Shown here piece after piece: positions 31,785-43,254 of a DNA stretch of 64,000 nt. Origin of the DNA: Balaenoptera acutorostrata (Eukaryota; Chordata; Mammalia; Artiodactyla; Balaenopteridae). The stretch spans positions 29,012,116-29,076,115 of the forward strand of contig NC_080073.1 of assembly GCF_949987535.1 (NCBI RefSeq), in the 5' to 3' direction. A program made the position numbers and the translations under genes. Positions within the stretch are counted from its first letter, which is position 1. Every line of letters begins with the position of its first letter. Under the pieces are notes generated by a model, which had not been told where the DNA came from, did not search any database, and was given only the letters and a program-made list of their open reading frames with translations.

Positions 31785-33600
31785 AAAAAATTGTATTATG
31801 GAAAATTTCAAATATACACAAAAGTAGAACTAATAGCATAAACACCTATGTATGTATTACCAGCTTCAATAATTATTAACATTTTGTCAGTATTATTTCA
31901 TCTATCCCCATTTTCTTTTTCTTTTTTTTGCTTGAGTATGTTATTTTATTTTTTTTATTGAAGTGTAGTTGTTTTACAATGTTGCATTGTTTCTGGTGTA
32001 TAGCAAAGTGATTCAGTTATACATATATGTATATATTCTTTTTTGTATTCTTTTTCATTATAGGTTATTACAAGATATTGAATATAGGTTCCTGTGCTAT
32101 ACAGTAGGACCTTGTTTTTTATCTGTTTTATATATAGTAGTGTGTATCTGCTGGTCCCAAACTCCTAATTTATCTCTTCCCCCCCTTTTCCCCTTTGGTA
32201 ACCATAAGTTTGTTTTCCATGTCTGTGAGTCTGTTTCTGTTTTGTAAATAAGTCCATTTGTATCATATTTTAGATTCCACATATAAGTGTTATCATATGA
32301 TCTTTGTCTTTGTCTGTCTGTCTTACTTCAGTTAGTATGATAATCTCTAGGGCCATCCATGTTGCTGCAAATGGCATTATTTTATTCCTTTTGATGGCGG
32401 AGTAATATTCCATTGTATATATACCCCACATCTTCTTTATCCATTCATCTGTTGATGGACATTTAGGTTGCTTCCATTTCTTGGCTATTGTAAATAGTGC
32501 TGCAGTGAACACTGGGTTCATGTATCTTTTCGAATTAGAGTTTTCTCCAGATATATGCCCAGGATTGGGATTGCTGGATCATATGGTAACTCTATTTTTA
32601 GTTTTCTAAGGAACCTCCATACTGTTTTCCATAGCGGCTGCACCAATTTACATTCCCTAGAAGGGTTCCCTTTTCTCCAAACCATCTCCAGCATTTATTA
32701 TTCATAGACTTTTTAATGATGGCCATTCTGATTGGTGTGAGGTGATACCTCACTGTAGTTTTGATTTACATTTCTCTGATAATTAGTGATGTTGAGCATC
32801 TTTTCATGTGCCTATTGGTGTTTGATTGAGGTGTTTGTTTTTTGTTATTGAGTTGTGTGATTGCTTGAGTATTTTAAAGCACATTCTGGATAGCACATCA
32901 TTTCACCTGAAAATTCTTCAATGTGTATCTCTAATTGATAAGGACATTCTTCCTTTACTTAAATACCATGCCATCATCACACTTAATGAAATTAACAGTA
33001 ATTCTTTAATATGTCCTTTTGTAGTTGGATTTCTTAGAGAATCCAAATGAGGCCCACACACTGTATTGAGTTGTTATTTTTTTTAGGTTTCCTGTACTCC
33101 ACAACAGTTCTTTTACCCTCTCCTCTCGATGTCCTTGATTTGTGGGAAAAACTGGACTGTTTGCTCTGTAGTATGAACTTGGTTGTTTGTGTCCTTGTGG
33201 TTGTGTTTAACTTATCCCTCAATAGCTTGGCATTTAGTCTAGAGTTTTTATTAGATTTTGTAAGTTTTTTTAGGCAAGAATACTTCCTAGGTGGTGCTCT
33301 GTTATGTCCTGTTGCATTACAGCATGAAGCACATAGTGATGGATTATCCTTCTCTTAGTGAAGCCAAGATTAATCAGTAGGTCCAGGTTGTCAGCCTGTT
33401 CTTCTGTTACTAAAATGGCTTTAATGTCCGCTGATGATAGTTGACCGAATCTGGATTTAGGCCTTATTTCATTGGGGTTGCAAAATGGCAGTTTTCTAAT
33501 TCTGTCGTTCTTCCTGCATTTATTACATGAAATTCTTCTGTAAAGAACTTTTTATCATCAGTCATTTGACTACACTGAAATACAGTTCATATAGACAGGA
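31785..33600 (-). repeat. Ancient L1M 3'UTR, antisense, split by a younger L1
   Basis: The left part (31785-31927) reads GGAAAATTTCAAATATACAC, TATGTATTACCAGCTTCAAT and TTATTAACATTTTGTCAGTA. After the inserted L1 the same element resumes at 32873 with TTTTAAAGCACATTCTGGAT, GATAAGGACATTCTTCC, GGCAAGAATACTTCCTAGGT and GTTGCATTACAGCATGAAGC. This matches the tract at 36640-37770 in order and orientation. Confidence 0.65.
31940..32860 (-). mobile_element. 5'-truncated L1 fragment with 12-bp target-site duplication
   Basis: The reversed L1 3'UTR begins with its T-rich tail at about 31940-31964, followed by the ORF2 C-terminus. The - frame at 32270-32521 encodes [24 protein letters not shown], a hallmark of L1 ORF2 ends. 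Direct repeats TTGCTTGAGTAT flank the insertion at 31928-31939 and 32861-32872. It is 5'-truncated, as most L1 copies are, and about 50 bases are missing internally near 32822. Its 3'UTR differs from those at 5323 and 61588, indicating another lineage. Confidence 0.92.
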
Positions 33601-33819
33601 AAATATTTCAATTTTCAGATTAATGAATGAATACCTAGTAACCTCCAATTAGTAACCAACTAGGTTTTTGAAGTATCTTATGAACTTTAAAAAATATTTC
33701 ATATGTTTCAGTTCATCTCAGTTATTAATCTTTTCGGTGCTCAAATTTACTCATCTTAGGTCTGTAGGGACTCCTTCAAGTATCGTTTCTGTTGATTTCA
33801 AGTGTCCTTTGTATTGTTT

Positions 33820-34010
33820 TTTTTTAATTGTTTAAATGTTTATTGTATGAAATATTAAATGTATGTAAAACTAGACAAAATACTGGAATTAATCCCCATG
33901 TACCCATATCCTGTTTCAAAAGTAACCAATTCATGGCCCGTTTTATTTCTTGTATGCTCCAACTCACCTCTCTCCTCCCATATTTCTTATGGCTTCATTC
34001 TTAAATACTT
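33820..34010 (-). repeat. Possible L1M 3'UTR fragment, antisense
   Basis: GTTTATTGTATGAAATATTA, AATCCCCATGTACCCATATC and GTTTCAAAAGTAACCAATTC resemble the start of the reversed L1M 3'UTRs nearby. Confidence 0.35.
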
Positions 34011-34109
34011 CCGTTTAATCCATTAGCTTTTAACTTCCATCTTTCTACCACAACAAGATGTCCCAGGTAGAAATATGCTTTTAACGGCTTAACTTACCGC
34101 ATTGATTAA

Positions 34110-34460
34110 TTAGGGTGACACCAGCTGCTTTGGCAGATAAACTTGAAAATGTAATATGGCTTAAACAAAATGGAAGTTTTTCGCTCACATCATAGTCTGG
34201 TATTGGTGCTCCTGGTGAAGGAGTTTTTCTCTTGGGATAATTCAGGAATCTAGGCTTCTCCTATCTTGTGTTTCTGTCTCCCCCTAGGTCCATGATGCTA
34301 TCTGCATCTAGCCAGTGGAAAGGGAAGAAAGAAAAAGAAGTAACCACCCGTTTCTTAGAAGTCTGAATCCAGAATTGGCACATATTCCACTGGCTAGAAC
34401 TCAGTCACGTAGCCTCACAGGCAGGTCTCATCAATGAGAATGAATGTCTGGAAAGAAGAA
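34110..34460. repeat. Ancient interspersed repeat, family not named
   Basis: TAGGGTGACACCAGCTGCTT, TGGCTTAAACAAAATGGAAG, TTTTTCGCTCACATCATAGT and CACTGGCTAGAACTCAGTCA form an order that I know from old mammalian repeats, but I cannot give a reliable name. Confidence 0.4.
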
Positions 34461-36639
34461 TATATGAATTTTTGATGAATAGCTTTTAGTTTCTCCCATA
34501 TTACACTATACATTGAAGAAATCCACAGATCTGAAATTCTCACTTCTGTCATCATCTTCATAGTTACCTGTATTATGTCTTTAAGGTTTCATTCTGGTTC
34601 ATTACATGCATTTTACTGGCTTAAAAGAACTGATGCTTTCCAAACAAGGGCAATGAAGGAAATCAGTGATGACTAACTCTTGAACTGAGTAGTTGCTTTT
34701 TGTTTTCTTTCTTTTTTTAAATAGGATCATACCTTTCTATAAATTAAAGATGGGTATTTCCATCTTTGTTAGGAGGGAAGAGTGGATACCAGCAATTGTG
34801 AGTTTGTCTGATTTCTGGAAAACAAGGACTTATATCAAGAACAAGAAGGGCTGATTAATATCCATGCTTATACACTGGTAGAAGAAGGGCCAACAGTATT
34901 GATAATTGACAGATAAGTCGAGAGACCCAAGAGCAATGGTGACTGCACAGACTTGATGTCCACCTCTTAGGAGGTGAAAATTTTGGATAGTCCTGCTAAT
35001 TTTAATATGAAGGTATTGAGCCTTATTTTAGTAAATTCTAAACTGACTTGTGACATCCAATGCCCAGGATGCACACCAAACCAGAGAGAGGAAGCCCAAG
35101 GGGAGAAGGGAAAGCAGGGACAGGCTGCCAAGGAGAGGAAGCCCTATCTCTGAATTATATCAGTGGTTTAAGTGCTCACTCCCTTCCCACTGGGTCACCA
35201 GACTGGGCCATGCCACAGCTGATTATGGGCTCTCTGGAGAAGCCAAGCTTTACCTTCTGAATAGGGATGACTATTATGGAGCAGATACCCATATTTCATG
35301 TGTAAATATTTACTAGATGGAACAAATACCACCCTTGGCCACTGGGCCACAATTCCAGGTACACCCCTTAATCTAATTCAAGATTAACAGTTAGAAAATT
35401 GCCTCTGTGTTGCTTCATCTCAAACATGCCAAGGTATTAGCATTATGGTGTTAAAAAAAAAAAACACAGCGACAATTTTCTCATTGATGTACTTTTTTTT
35501 AACAAAGTAGATAGTCTAACTTGTTAAGAATATAGCTTTCCCTATGGGACTCTATAAAACTAGTATCATTTTGGGTGGAGAAGTAAGTTGGTGATCCATA
35601 AATTTAAACATTTTAACTAAATTTCTCTTTGTACAAAATAAGGTTTTCAGTGATCCTGTTGATCCTCCAGAGTACTTCCAGTCCAACATTTAAAAACCAA
35701 AAAAGACTAAGGAATTCTCTGGGTCCATGAAACTTGTTAGGTAATGGATTACTGTAGACGCTGGTAAAATCACTGTGCCTCTCAGTTTTGTGAGGGGATG
35801 AATGCTTTTATTGTAATTCAGCAAACATTTTACATACACAATACATACACAATAATCTAACTTTTACATTTTATTTCTTTTGAGGTGATTTTAATCTAAA
35901 GTAGGAAACTACCTTTCCCATAACATCACACTTTATAGACCTTCTTGCACTGATTCTTTATACTATAAACCTGGATGAAATACTGTCATCAAAAAAGGGC
36001 TTAATTTGGACATTTCAAGGGGAACATGAGGTTCCAGTATACTCCTTTGAAGTTTGCAAACAACTTTCTCATCCATAAAAACCTAAAGTATTATTCACAA
36101 AGACTCCAACCTACAAGAACTTATTTCACTCTGATGTTCCTTCCTCTCTACCATAAGTAATGCTACTTGGCTTGTGAAGATGAGCCTGGCTTTCCAAAGA
36201 ACCTTCAATTTGGTAACAATATTCTCTTCTAAGTGCTGCAGTAGCCCACAGTCAAAATCCCTCACAACAAATTTTAGAGAGGCTAGGGTACAGGGGAGCA
36301 AAATATAATTAGAACAACTGTAAGACAAGTTTAAGACTTGATTGGTTTCCATGTTTAGGTAGGTCTCCCAGTAAGGACTTCAAGTGTCTAAAATAATCTT
36401 TCCCTAAAATGTTGGAAATTGTGGTGTTTCTTACCAGCTACAAGTATAGACTTTGTAAAGTAGTAGTGCTAGCAGGAGCAAAGCTGGGCATTTGATTTGT
36501 GCTAGATACCGCTCTGACTGCATTTCATGATTACCTCAGTGTTTTAGAATTGCAGCCCCATATCTACAGCCTTTATGATTTTTGTCATTTTCTTGTATCT
36601 TTACTATAACTTGTTTAATTTTTTATTTAACTGAACCCC
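34461..36639. other. Long unassigned stretch
   Basis: No gene or confident repeat. A diverged MIR-like phrase lies near 36485-36550. The 88-codon frame at 35050-35316 is not supported by any domain, splice or conservation signal. Confidence 0.5.
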
Positions 36640-37770
36640 TTTAAAGTTATTATGAACAATTTGAAAGTACACAGAAGTAGAGAGAATAGTACAATGAATT
36701 TCCATATACCCAGCACATGGACAAGACAGGTTTCATGGGCATCCAACCTGTGGAGTCATTCAGCACCCATAGTTTATTAGAGCCCCATGTTTGGTTTAAA
36801 ACTCTACTGTCACTGTTTTGAATTCTCAATAATTTATGAGTAAGGAGCCTTGCATTTTTATTTTGCATTGAGCTCTGCTAATTATGCAGTCGTCCTATAC
36901 CTAAACTCAGTAATTATCAAGATTTCTGCTCCATTTTCTTCATCTATTCTCCTATCATTTTCCCTCCCCCACCCCTTTCTTTATCTCTCTTGCTCTCTTT
37001 TTTCTGAAGTATTTTAAAGCAAATCCCAAACATCAGTTCACTTTACTCTGATGTACTTCAGAGTGCAGCTCTAAAAAATATGGACATTTTTGTACTTAAC
37101 TACAATGCTATTATCACATCTAGCAAAATAAACAGCGATTGGTATTACATAATCCCGCTTCACAAACATCCTCAGCTGACTTGAAAATGTCATTTACTGC
37201 TTTTCTATTCACTTTTTTCTTTTTATCAAATCCAGAGTCTGTATATTACATGACATATGTCCCTTAAGTCTCCCCTAATGTAGAGAAGTCCTGCCTCCGT
37301 TCCTGCCAGAGCCTTGTTACAGAAACAGGGTCCCTTGTCCTACAGAAGGTCTCACATTTTGGTTTCTAATGATGTTTTCTAACTTGTTCCTCTGTCCCTC
37401 ATATTTCTTACACTGAAGTTATCTCTAGACTTGATTTAATGTAAGTGTTCTTGGCAAGAATGCTTCATCAATGGTGATTGTGCTTCCTACTGCTTCATCA
37501 GGAGGCATCCATAGTTTGCAACCACTTTTAGTGATGCTAAGATTCATAAATGGGTTTGGCAGGTGACAGCCTTACCATTCCATAGTAAAGTTCCCCATTA
37601 ATTTTTCATACAGTGATCACTTCTATTGATGGATGTTATCTGAAGCAATTATTTCATTACATGATTACAAAAAATCATGATTTTCTAATTCTGTTATTTC
37701 TTTATATTTATTAACTAGACTTTTTCAGTGAAGTACTTTCCCTCATAAACTACGACTATTTGGAGCCCAG
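36640..37770 (-). repeat. Ancient L1M 3'UTR, antisense
   Basis: GTACACAGAAGTAGAGAGAA, TATACCCAGCACATGGACAA, AGTATTTTAAAGCAAATCCC, TATTATCACATCTAGCAAAA, CTTGTCCTACAGAAGGTCTC, GGCAAGAATGCTTCATCAAT and TCATCAGGAGGCATCCATAG follow the reversed L1M 3'UTR. It is about 1.1 kb, better preserved than the copy at 31785-33600. Confidence 0.7.
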
Positions 37771-37944
37771 TTTTTCTTTTCCTTAACTTAGTTTTGTCCT
37801 AAGAAATTATGTTAGTTAGCTTGATGTACTAGTTATATATACTTTTAATATGCTTAGAATCAAACACATAATTAATAAAATAAAAAGTCACTCATATACC
37901 ATCTAATATTGTCTGTTATGCTCCCAGTGGTACATGTGTTAGAT

Positions 37945-38100
37945 TTTGCAAAACACTATTATTTCCCCTGCTTTACAGATGAGGAAACCAAGGCATTGTG
38001 AGGCCAAGCAACATTCCCTGGGTGGATCTTGGGCTAGAACCCTGTGCTCTGACATAGAGCCAAGCTATAACCACTCTGCTGTCATAGCACTATTCTTGGT
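37945..38100 (-). repeat. MIR SINE, ancient, antisense
   Basis: TTACAGATGAGGAAACCAAG, GCAACATTCCCTGGGTGGAT, GGGCTAGAACCCTGTGCTCT and ACCACTCTGCTGTC follow the reversed MIR. Confidence 0.75.
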
Positions 38101-38934
38101 GGCCAAAGTGTTGTATATAAAAAAGGCACCCTGATGTTTGAGATGGAACCAAGAAAATGATTTTATAATAGCAAGCCAGTGAGAAAGCCCAAAACTCTCA
38201 GATAATTAATTGATCTGTGTTCTCACTTTCATCTGGTGCCGCCTCCATGACCAGTGTGATTTATTGCACCTACAGGTTTAAATCAATAATCTGAGTGTAT
38301 TAGAGCCTAGATTGACCTAATAAACTTCTCAAACTTCCCCAACATAATGCTTTTGTAGCTTTTGGATGAAATACTTAAAAATTTTTTTTGTCTTTTCATT
38401 ATTATTCTTAACAATTTAAAACATATCTCTGTAAGACAACAAATGGAAACCACGATTGTTGTTTTTTAGAAAGGAGAGGCTGTTGCACAAACCAGTCTAG
38501 TCAAAGCCGAAGCCTAAGTTTTCTTCAGGCAAATTATTGCCCAGACCTTTGAATCACAAGAGGAACTTTTTAAGTGCCCTTGAGGAGTCCCTATACCACA
38601 ATCCAAATATTTAGTTGTGAAGCTTAAATGCAAAAATTTTAAGCCTTGTCTCTGACCGTTTCTTTTGATGTGCTTTTTCATAAGCAGTGAGACTAAAAAA
38701 GTCACACTGAAGACCTTGGAGGGATTTTGTCTGTTGGAACATACATGTTAAACATTATCAAGGAGCCAAAGGAGTGAGGTGGAGGAATAGCTAGAGCAAA
38801 CGCAGAACCTACCTTGCAAATTTAATTCTTCCTGGGAAAATATCAAACCACCACTGTCTGACAGTGATCTCTTTTTGGTTAATGTTGAGAAATAAGATAG
38901 AAACATGTTTGTTATTTTATGTCATTCATGTTAT
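38101..38934. other. Unassigned sequence
   Basis: No feature is recognised. Confidence 0.5.
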
Positions 38935-39100
38935 TTTATAAACTTTTAGGAATAATTTAGTCTAATCTTTTCAATTTGCATGTGAGAAAACTGAAGTCCA
39001 GCTACTTTAAATAATTTCTCCTGAGATTAACAGATAATTAGTTGCAGACCCAAAATTAGAGGTTTCCTCAGCTTTTCTGACTGACACACTAAGGTACTAT
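38935..39100 (-). repeat. MIR-like SINE, antisense
   Basis: TTTGCATGTGAGAAAACTGA, TAATTTCTCCTGAGATTAAC and TTAGTTGCAGACCCAAAATT resemble a reversed MIR or MIR3. Confidence 0.5.
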
Positions 39101-39104
39101 TTCA

Positions 39105-39720
39105 ACTAAAGTATTTAATTGCAAACAACAGAAACTGATTCTGACTAACTTGAGCAGAAGTATAATTTATATAGGGTAGATTTGGGGTGGCTTACAAAAT
39201 CTAATGTCAATTTTACTGTAATTTTTTTTTGGTGAGGAGTTAAGGAATAGAAATGGTTAAGTGAGGAAAAGTGTATTTTAAATTTTAAAATCACAGTTAT
39301 CATGGATAGAATGCAAAAAATACATTGTTTGAAAAATTGTATTGAGGGGCCAATTTGCCCCTTTGTTCACCTTAGTGTCTTAATGTGTCCAGTCTCTGGA
39401 AATAGCTTTTCTCTGCTGTTTCTGGTTTTTCTCTACCAGAAAGGGGGTGAGGTGAGGAGTGGTGCTTCACATCTTGGGGGTGACTCCTGTGGTTGGATGA
39501 GGGAAGGAAGAGAAGCTCAGGTGCTCTGGCTTCAGGGTGGAGTATATAAAAGTTACCGTGTGAAGAGCCACCTTCTGCTAGTATGTCTCTCCTTTCCTTT
39601 TTTCTCCAAAATGATCTCTGAATCCTTCTCATCCACAGAAGACCTCTTCAGGTTGAAAGGTTCCTGGCTCCAAAAGGGAGCCATAAGGAGGTCAGAATTG
39701 AAGCTGTAACTTCATGTGGA
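39105..39720. repeat. Diverged old repeat containing a 135-codon chance frame
   Basis: The start (ATTGCAAACAACAGAAACTG, ACTAACTTGAGCAGAAGTAT) resembles the unnamed repeat also seen near 12455 and 19590. The + frame at 39302-39709 is the longest outside known transposons. Its product shows no domain, its Cys and Ser pattern looks random, and it has no splice or promoter context, so I treat it as non-coding. Confidence 0.35.
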
Positions 39721-39729
39721 CAAGGTACT

Positions 39730-39835
39730 GTAGCATGTAAACTGCTGCATTTCCAACGGTTGGAATAGTCCTTGCCCATAGTGGGTCCTAACAGGTAGTT
39801 ATTTAATGAATGAAATAATAAAACAGCTCCACTTC
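39730..39835 (+). repeat. L2 LINE 3' terminus
   Basis: AATAGTCCTTGCCCATAGTG, GGGTCCTAACAGG and TTATTTAATGAATGAAATAA match an L2 3' end. Confidence 0.5.
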
Positions 39836-40839
39836 TGGACTCCCATAACTCAAACTGGTAATGATTTAGTTGCTAAAATCTCCTCTTATGTTCTGTTGCT
39901 CAAAAATGTTATGCCCAGATGCATAAAAATGATGCTCCTTGATCCACTCACTTGTCATGAGCATCTGAACAGTTAGTTCCCAATGACCTGGCATGCTTTG
40001 ATTTATTGTTCATTTGATTTAATTTACTGAAGGTGACCTTACTCTATTTTTCTGCCAGAACTCAGGCTGGATCACGGTTGTTGGTGATCCCCAGGGAATA
40101 AATCATAAGTGATGACTTTTAGTCATATTAGGCCTGCCTCTTCAGTATAACTTCCGTGTAGTGAACCTAGGCCTTGAGGCTGATGATGGCATTTTGTAGA
40201 CAGGCTACAGTGACTTCTAGTTCTTAGAACTGTCGTTGGATTTACCTGCAAGACAACAGCATTCTCAACTGTGGGTAGAATGTGCCGTTGTTTCTGGGAA
40301 CTCTGGAAAAGACAACTTAAAGAAAACCCCATACCTTGATTTCCAGAGCTTTGGCATTTAACTGGGATGGGGTCAGGGTGGGGAAAAAAAAAAAGATTGG
40401 AATCACTGAATGGATTTCTCTATCTTCAAGAAATATATGTAAATTAGTAATAAAGTAACCAAGAAATTTTGAGGATGATATACTTAGGCAGAGTTCCGCC
40501 TTTTAGGCAGTTGGGTGAGTCTGATTTGCATTCCTTAGGATTTGCTCGAACTGTTTATAACAAGTGTGGGTCCAGATTCTGGGTGGGAACCTGTAAGACC
40601 TTGTGACTGCAGATTAATTGAGCCTCTGAAAAAGTGTCTGAATTCCACAGTGATAAATTTTAATGACTTCTGTTTGTGTATCATTAACAAGCTTCTGGTG
40701 GTTACCAAAACTTGTAAACAAAGTCATTTTGCCAGTGCAGATAGTGTCTTTTTACCCCTGAGTATGACCTTGAATTAAAACAAACAAGTAACTTTTGTTT
40801 ATAGTCCTTTTCTGCTGAACTAGAGTAACTTTGAGATGG
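39836..40839. other. Unassigned sequence
   Basis: No gene or confident repeat recognised. An A run lies at 40384-40394. Confidence 0.5.
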
Positions 40840-41505
40840 TGTTGAAGCATGTCACTCCTTGGCTCAGAACCTTGTAAGTCTCCTCATTTCACTCCAAGTA
40901 AAAGCCAAGTCCTTTACAATGGACAAGGAGGCCCTTCTCCCTACCAGGGATCCTTATCCCTCTGATCTCCTACCCTTTTACTCAACCTTACTTCTCACTC
41001 TCCTCCAACCCACGTGGGCTCCCTTGCTGTTCCTCAAACACCTGCCATAGGGCCTTTGGACAGATTTTCCCTTTGTCTGGAACACTCCCCCTGCTGGCTA
41101 GCAACCTGCCTCTCCTTTAATGTGACCTCTTTGTTGAAACCCACTAGACCTGCCATATTTAAAATTCTAACTGTCCCTCCATCTTCCTGATCCTTCTAAG
41201 GCTGCTCTAGGGTTTTGTTTTTTTGTTTTTTTTTGGCCGCACTGCATACTTGTGGGATCTCAGTTCCCTGACCAGGGATTGATCCCGGGCCACGGCAGTG
41301 AAAGCCTGGAATCCTAACCATTAGGCCACCAGGGAACTCCCAAGGCTGCTCTATTTTTAATATTTGTCTTTAGCATTTAACCATCCAACATACCTTTAAT
41401 TTAGTCACTTAAGTTGTTTACTGTTTATTATCTGCTTCCCTGCCACTAGAATCTAAGCTTCATGAGCATAAGGATCTTTCTCCTTTCTTCAGTGGTGTGT
41501 CCCAA
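40840..41505 (+). repeat. L2 LINE 3' region, split by a SINE
   Basis: Before the SINE: CATGTCACTCCTTGGCTCAG, TGGACAAGGAGGCCCTTCTC, TGCTGTTCCTCAAACACCTG, GGGCCTTTGGACAGATTTTC and TAATGTGACCTCTTTGTTGA. After it (41354 on): TTAACCATCCAACATACC, ACTAGAATCTAAGCTTCATG. The L2 order is continuous once the SINE and one duplicated target copy are removed. Confidence 0.85.
41210..41341 (-). mobile_element. Short tRNA-derived SINE with 12-bp target-site duplication
   Basis: The reversed element starts with T-rich tail (41213-41233), then GGCCGCACTGCATACTTGTG, TCAGTTCCCTGACCAGGGAT and ends CACCAGGGAACTCCC, the reversed tRNA-like head. It lacks the long body of the copies at 9608 and 28094, so it belongs to a shorter Bov-tA/CHR-like subfamily. 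Direct repeats AAGGCTGCTCTA lie at 41198-41209 and 41342-41353, perfect. Confidence 0.92.
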
Positions 41506-41509
41506 GTGT

Positions 41510-41745
41510 CTAAATCAGCTCTATCCAATAGAAGTTTCTGTGATGATGAAAACATATCTGGTAGACACTAGCTACCTGTGCTAATTGAACACTTAAATTG
41601 TGGTTAGTTCCAATGAACCCCTGAAATTAAATTAAATTTTAATTTGATTTAATTTTAATTAATTGAAATTTAAATAGCCACGTGTGGCTAGTGGCTACCT
41701 ACCATATTAGACAGTACAGATCTTGAAAGTTTATTGAATGAATGA
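41510..41745 (+). repeat. MER58/MER33-type hAT-Charlie DNA transposon fossil
   Basis: The left end reads CTCTATCCAATAGAAGTTTC and the right end TAGCCACGTGTGGCTAGTGG then CATATTAGACAGTACAGA. The AT-rich middle (ATTAAATTTTAATTTGATTT) fits this group. The exact subfamily is uncertain. Confidence 0.6.
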
Positions 41746-41775
41746 ATGAACGTTTAGCTCTCTAGATCAGTGCTT

Positions 41776-42120
41776 TTTTCTTTTAATTTTTAAATTTATT
41801 TTTGGCTGCATTGGGTCTTTGTTGCTGCGCACAGGCTTTCTCTAGTTGTGACGAGTGGGGGCTACTCTTTGTTGTGGTGCGCAGGCTTCTCATTGCAGTG
41901 TCTTGTTGCGGAGCATGAGCTCTAGGGGTGCAGGCTTCAGTAGTTGTGGTTCATGGGCCCCAGTAGTTGTGGCTCACAGGCTCTAGAGCGCAGGCTCAGT
42001 AGATGTGGTGCACAGGCTTAGTTGCTCCACGGCATGTGGGATCTTCCCGGACCAGGGATCGAACCCATGTCCCCTGCATTGGCAGGTGGCTTCTTAACCA
42101 CTGCGCCACCAGGGAAGTCC
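41776..42120 (-). mobile_element. CHR-type SINE with 13-bp target-site duplication
   Basis: A reversed long-body SINE: T-rich tail (41775-41800), TGGCTGCATTGGGTCTTTGT, the GC-rich body, and the head CCACTGCGCCACCAGGGAAG at 42100-42119. Direct repeats TAGATCAGTGCTT lie at 41763-41775 and 42121-42133, perfect. It landed at the very edge of a MER5A element. The 70-codon + frame at 42003-42215 is a by-product. Confidence 0.95.
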
Positions 42121-42270
42121 TAGATCAGTGCTTCTTAAACTTCAGTGTGCAAAGACATCACCTAGATTCCTGGGGATTATTGTTAAAAGTGCAGATTCTG
42201 ATTCAGGAGATCTAGGGTGGGGCCCAAGATTTTGTGTTTCTAACAAGGTCCCAGCTGATATCTTCTTATA
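42121..42270 (+). repeat. MER5A hAT-Charlie fossil
   Basis: CAGTGCTTCTTAAACTTCAG, AGACATCACCTAGATTCCTG, GATTCAGGAGATCTAGGGTG and TTTCTAACAAGGTCCCAGCT follow MER5A. Its first bases form the target of the adjacent SINE. Confidence 0.8.
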
Positions 42271-43254
42271 CTTTAAGTAGCTAGAATCTGGAAGACTAAT
42301 GTTGCCTTGCTTTTTTAGTTTGTGTGTTTACTGAGGCCAGGTGATTCTTCATTTCCTGGACAGGAGAGATTACTAAAAATTACCTGTTAGACCCATATAG
42401 CAGCCTATAGGCCAAAAACCTACAAAAAGAGAATGATTTATTCCCTTCTCCATGATAAGATGATTCTCCTTGTCCCTTTTCTCTCTAATTTGGTTGAATT
42501 CAGTTGTGGTTAATTTAGAAAAAAAATTTTTTCTTCAATTCTGGTTGCTTTTATGCCAGTTTGCAGCTTCTATGCCAGTTTGTGCCCACTTGACTTATAA
42601 TCTGTTTTTCCAGGTCACTGAGGATATGTGCTATTTACCCTTTACAAAGAATTTTCAAGTGGTGCTGGACTACTCAGTCCTGCATCCTTCTATTACCTGA
42701 GATAGCTGGATAAATCAAACTCCCACAGGGGGAAAAAAAAAATCTCATCAATCTTTTCCATTGTTACAATCACATTGTTCATCTACAGAATAAACATCAC
42801 CTAGTTATTCCCTCAGGGAGGAGTTTAAATCTTGTTCATAGTCCTTACATTGCTGCAAATCTGTGGTCCTTCTTCTTAATTATCATGTATTCTTTTCCAG
42901 GTGGATTTCCGTCAGAGCAGTAAATCTTGGTGCAGATCAATTTTAGGTGTTGTTAGTATTTAACAACAATTAATGTACTGATGAATATATGTAGCATCAC
43001 CTGATTTATCATCCCCCTATAGGCTCTTCAGAAATATATCAGAGGCACAATTTACAGTACCTGTCAAGAGAAAAAGGATAAGACCATCTTAAACACTCAG
43101 CTTTGTTTTTTCTCAGAAGAGGGTGAGGATTGGCTGTGTATCTGACATCTTCTGGCTGAGTGCTGGTCTAGTCTTCCAGCCTTATCTGCAGTGGCAGTGC
43201 ATGGCCTTGGCCCGCATGAATGTTCTCGTACCTCAGGGCTAACTAACTGGTCCC
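42271..43254. other. Unassigned sequence
   Basis: No feature is recognised. Confidence 0.5.

Noticed and set aside
39302..39709. 135-codon + frame outside recognised transposons
   Set aside because: No domain, signal peptide, splice or promoter context; it overlaps an old repeat-like tract, and the product looks like random translation.
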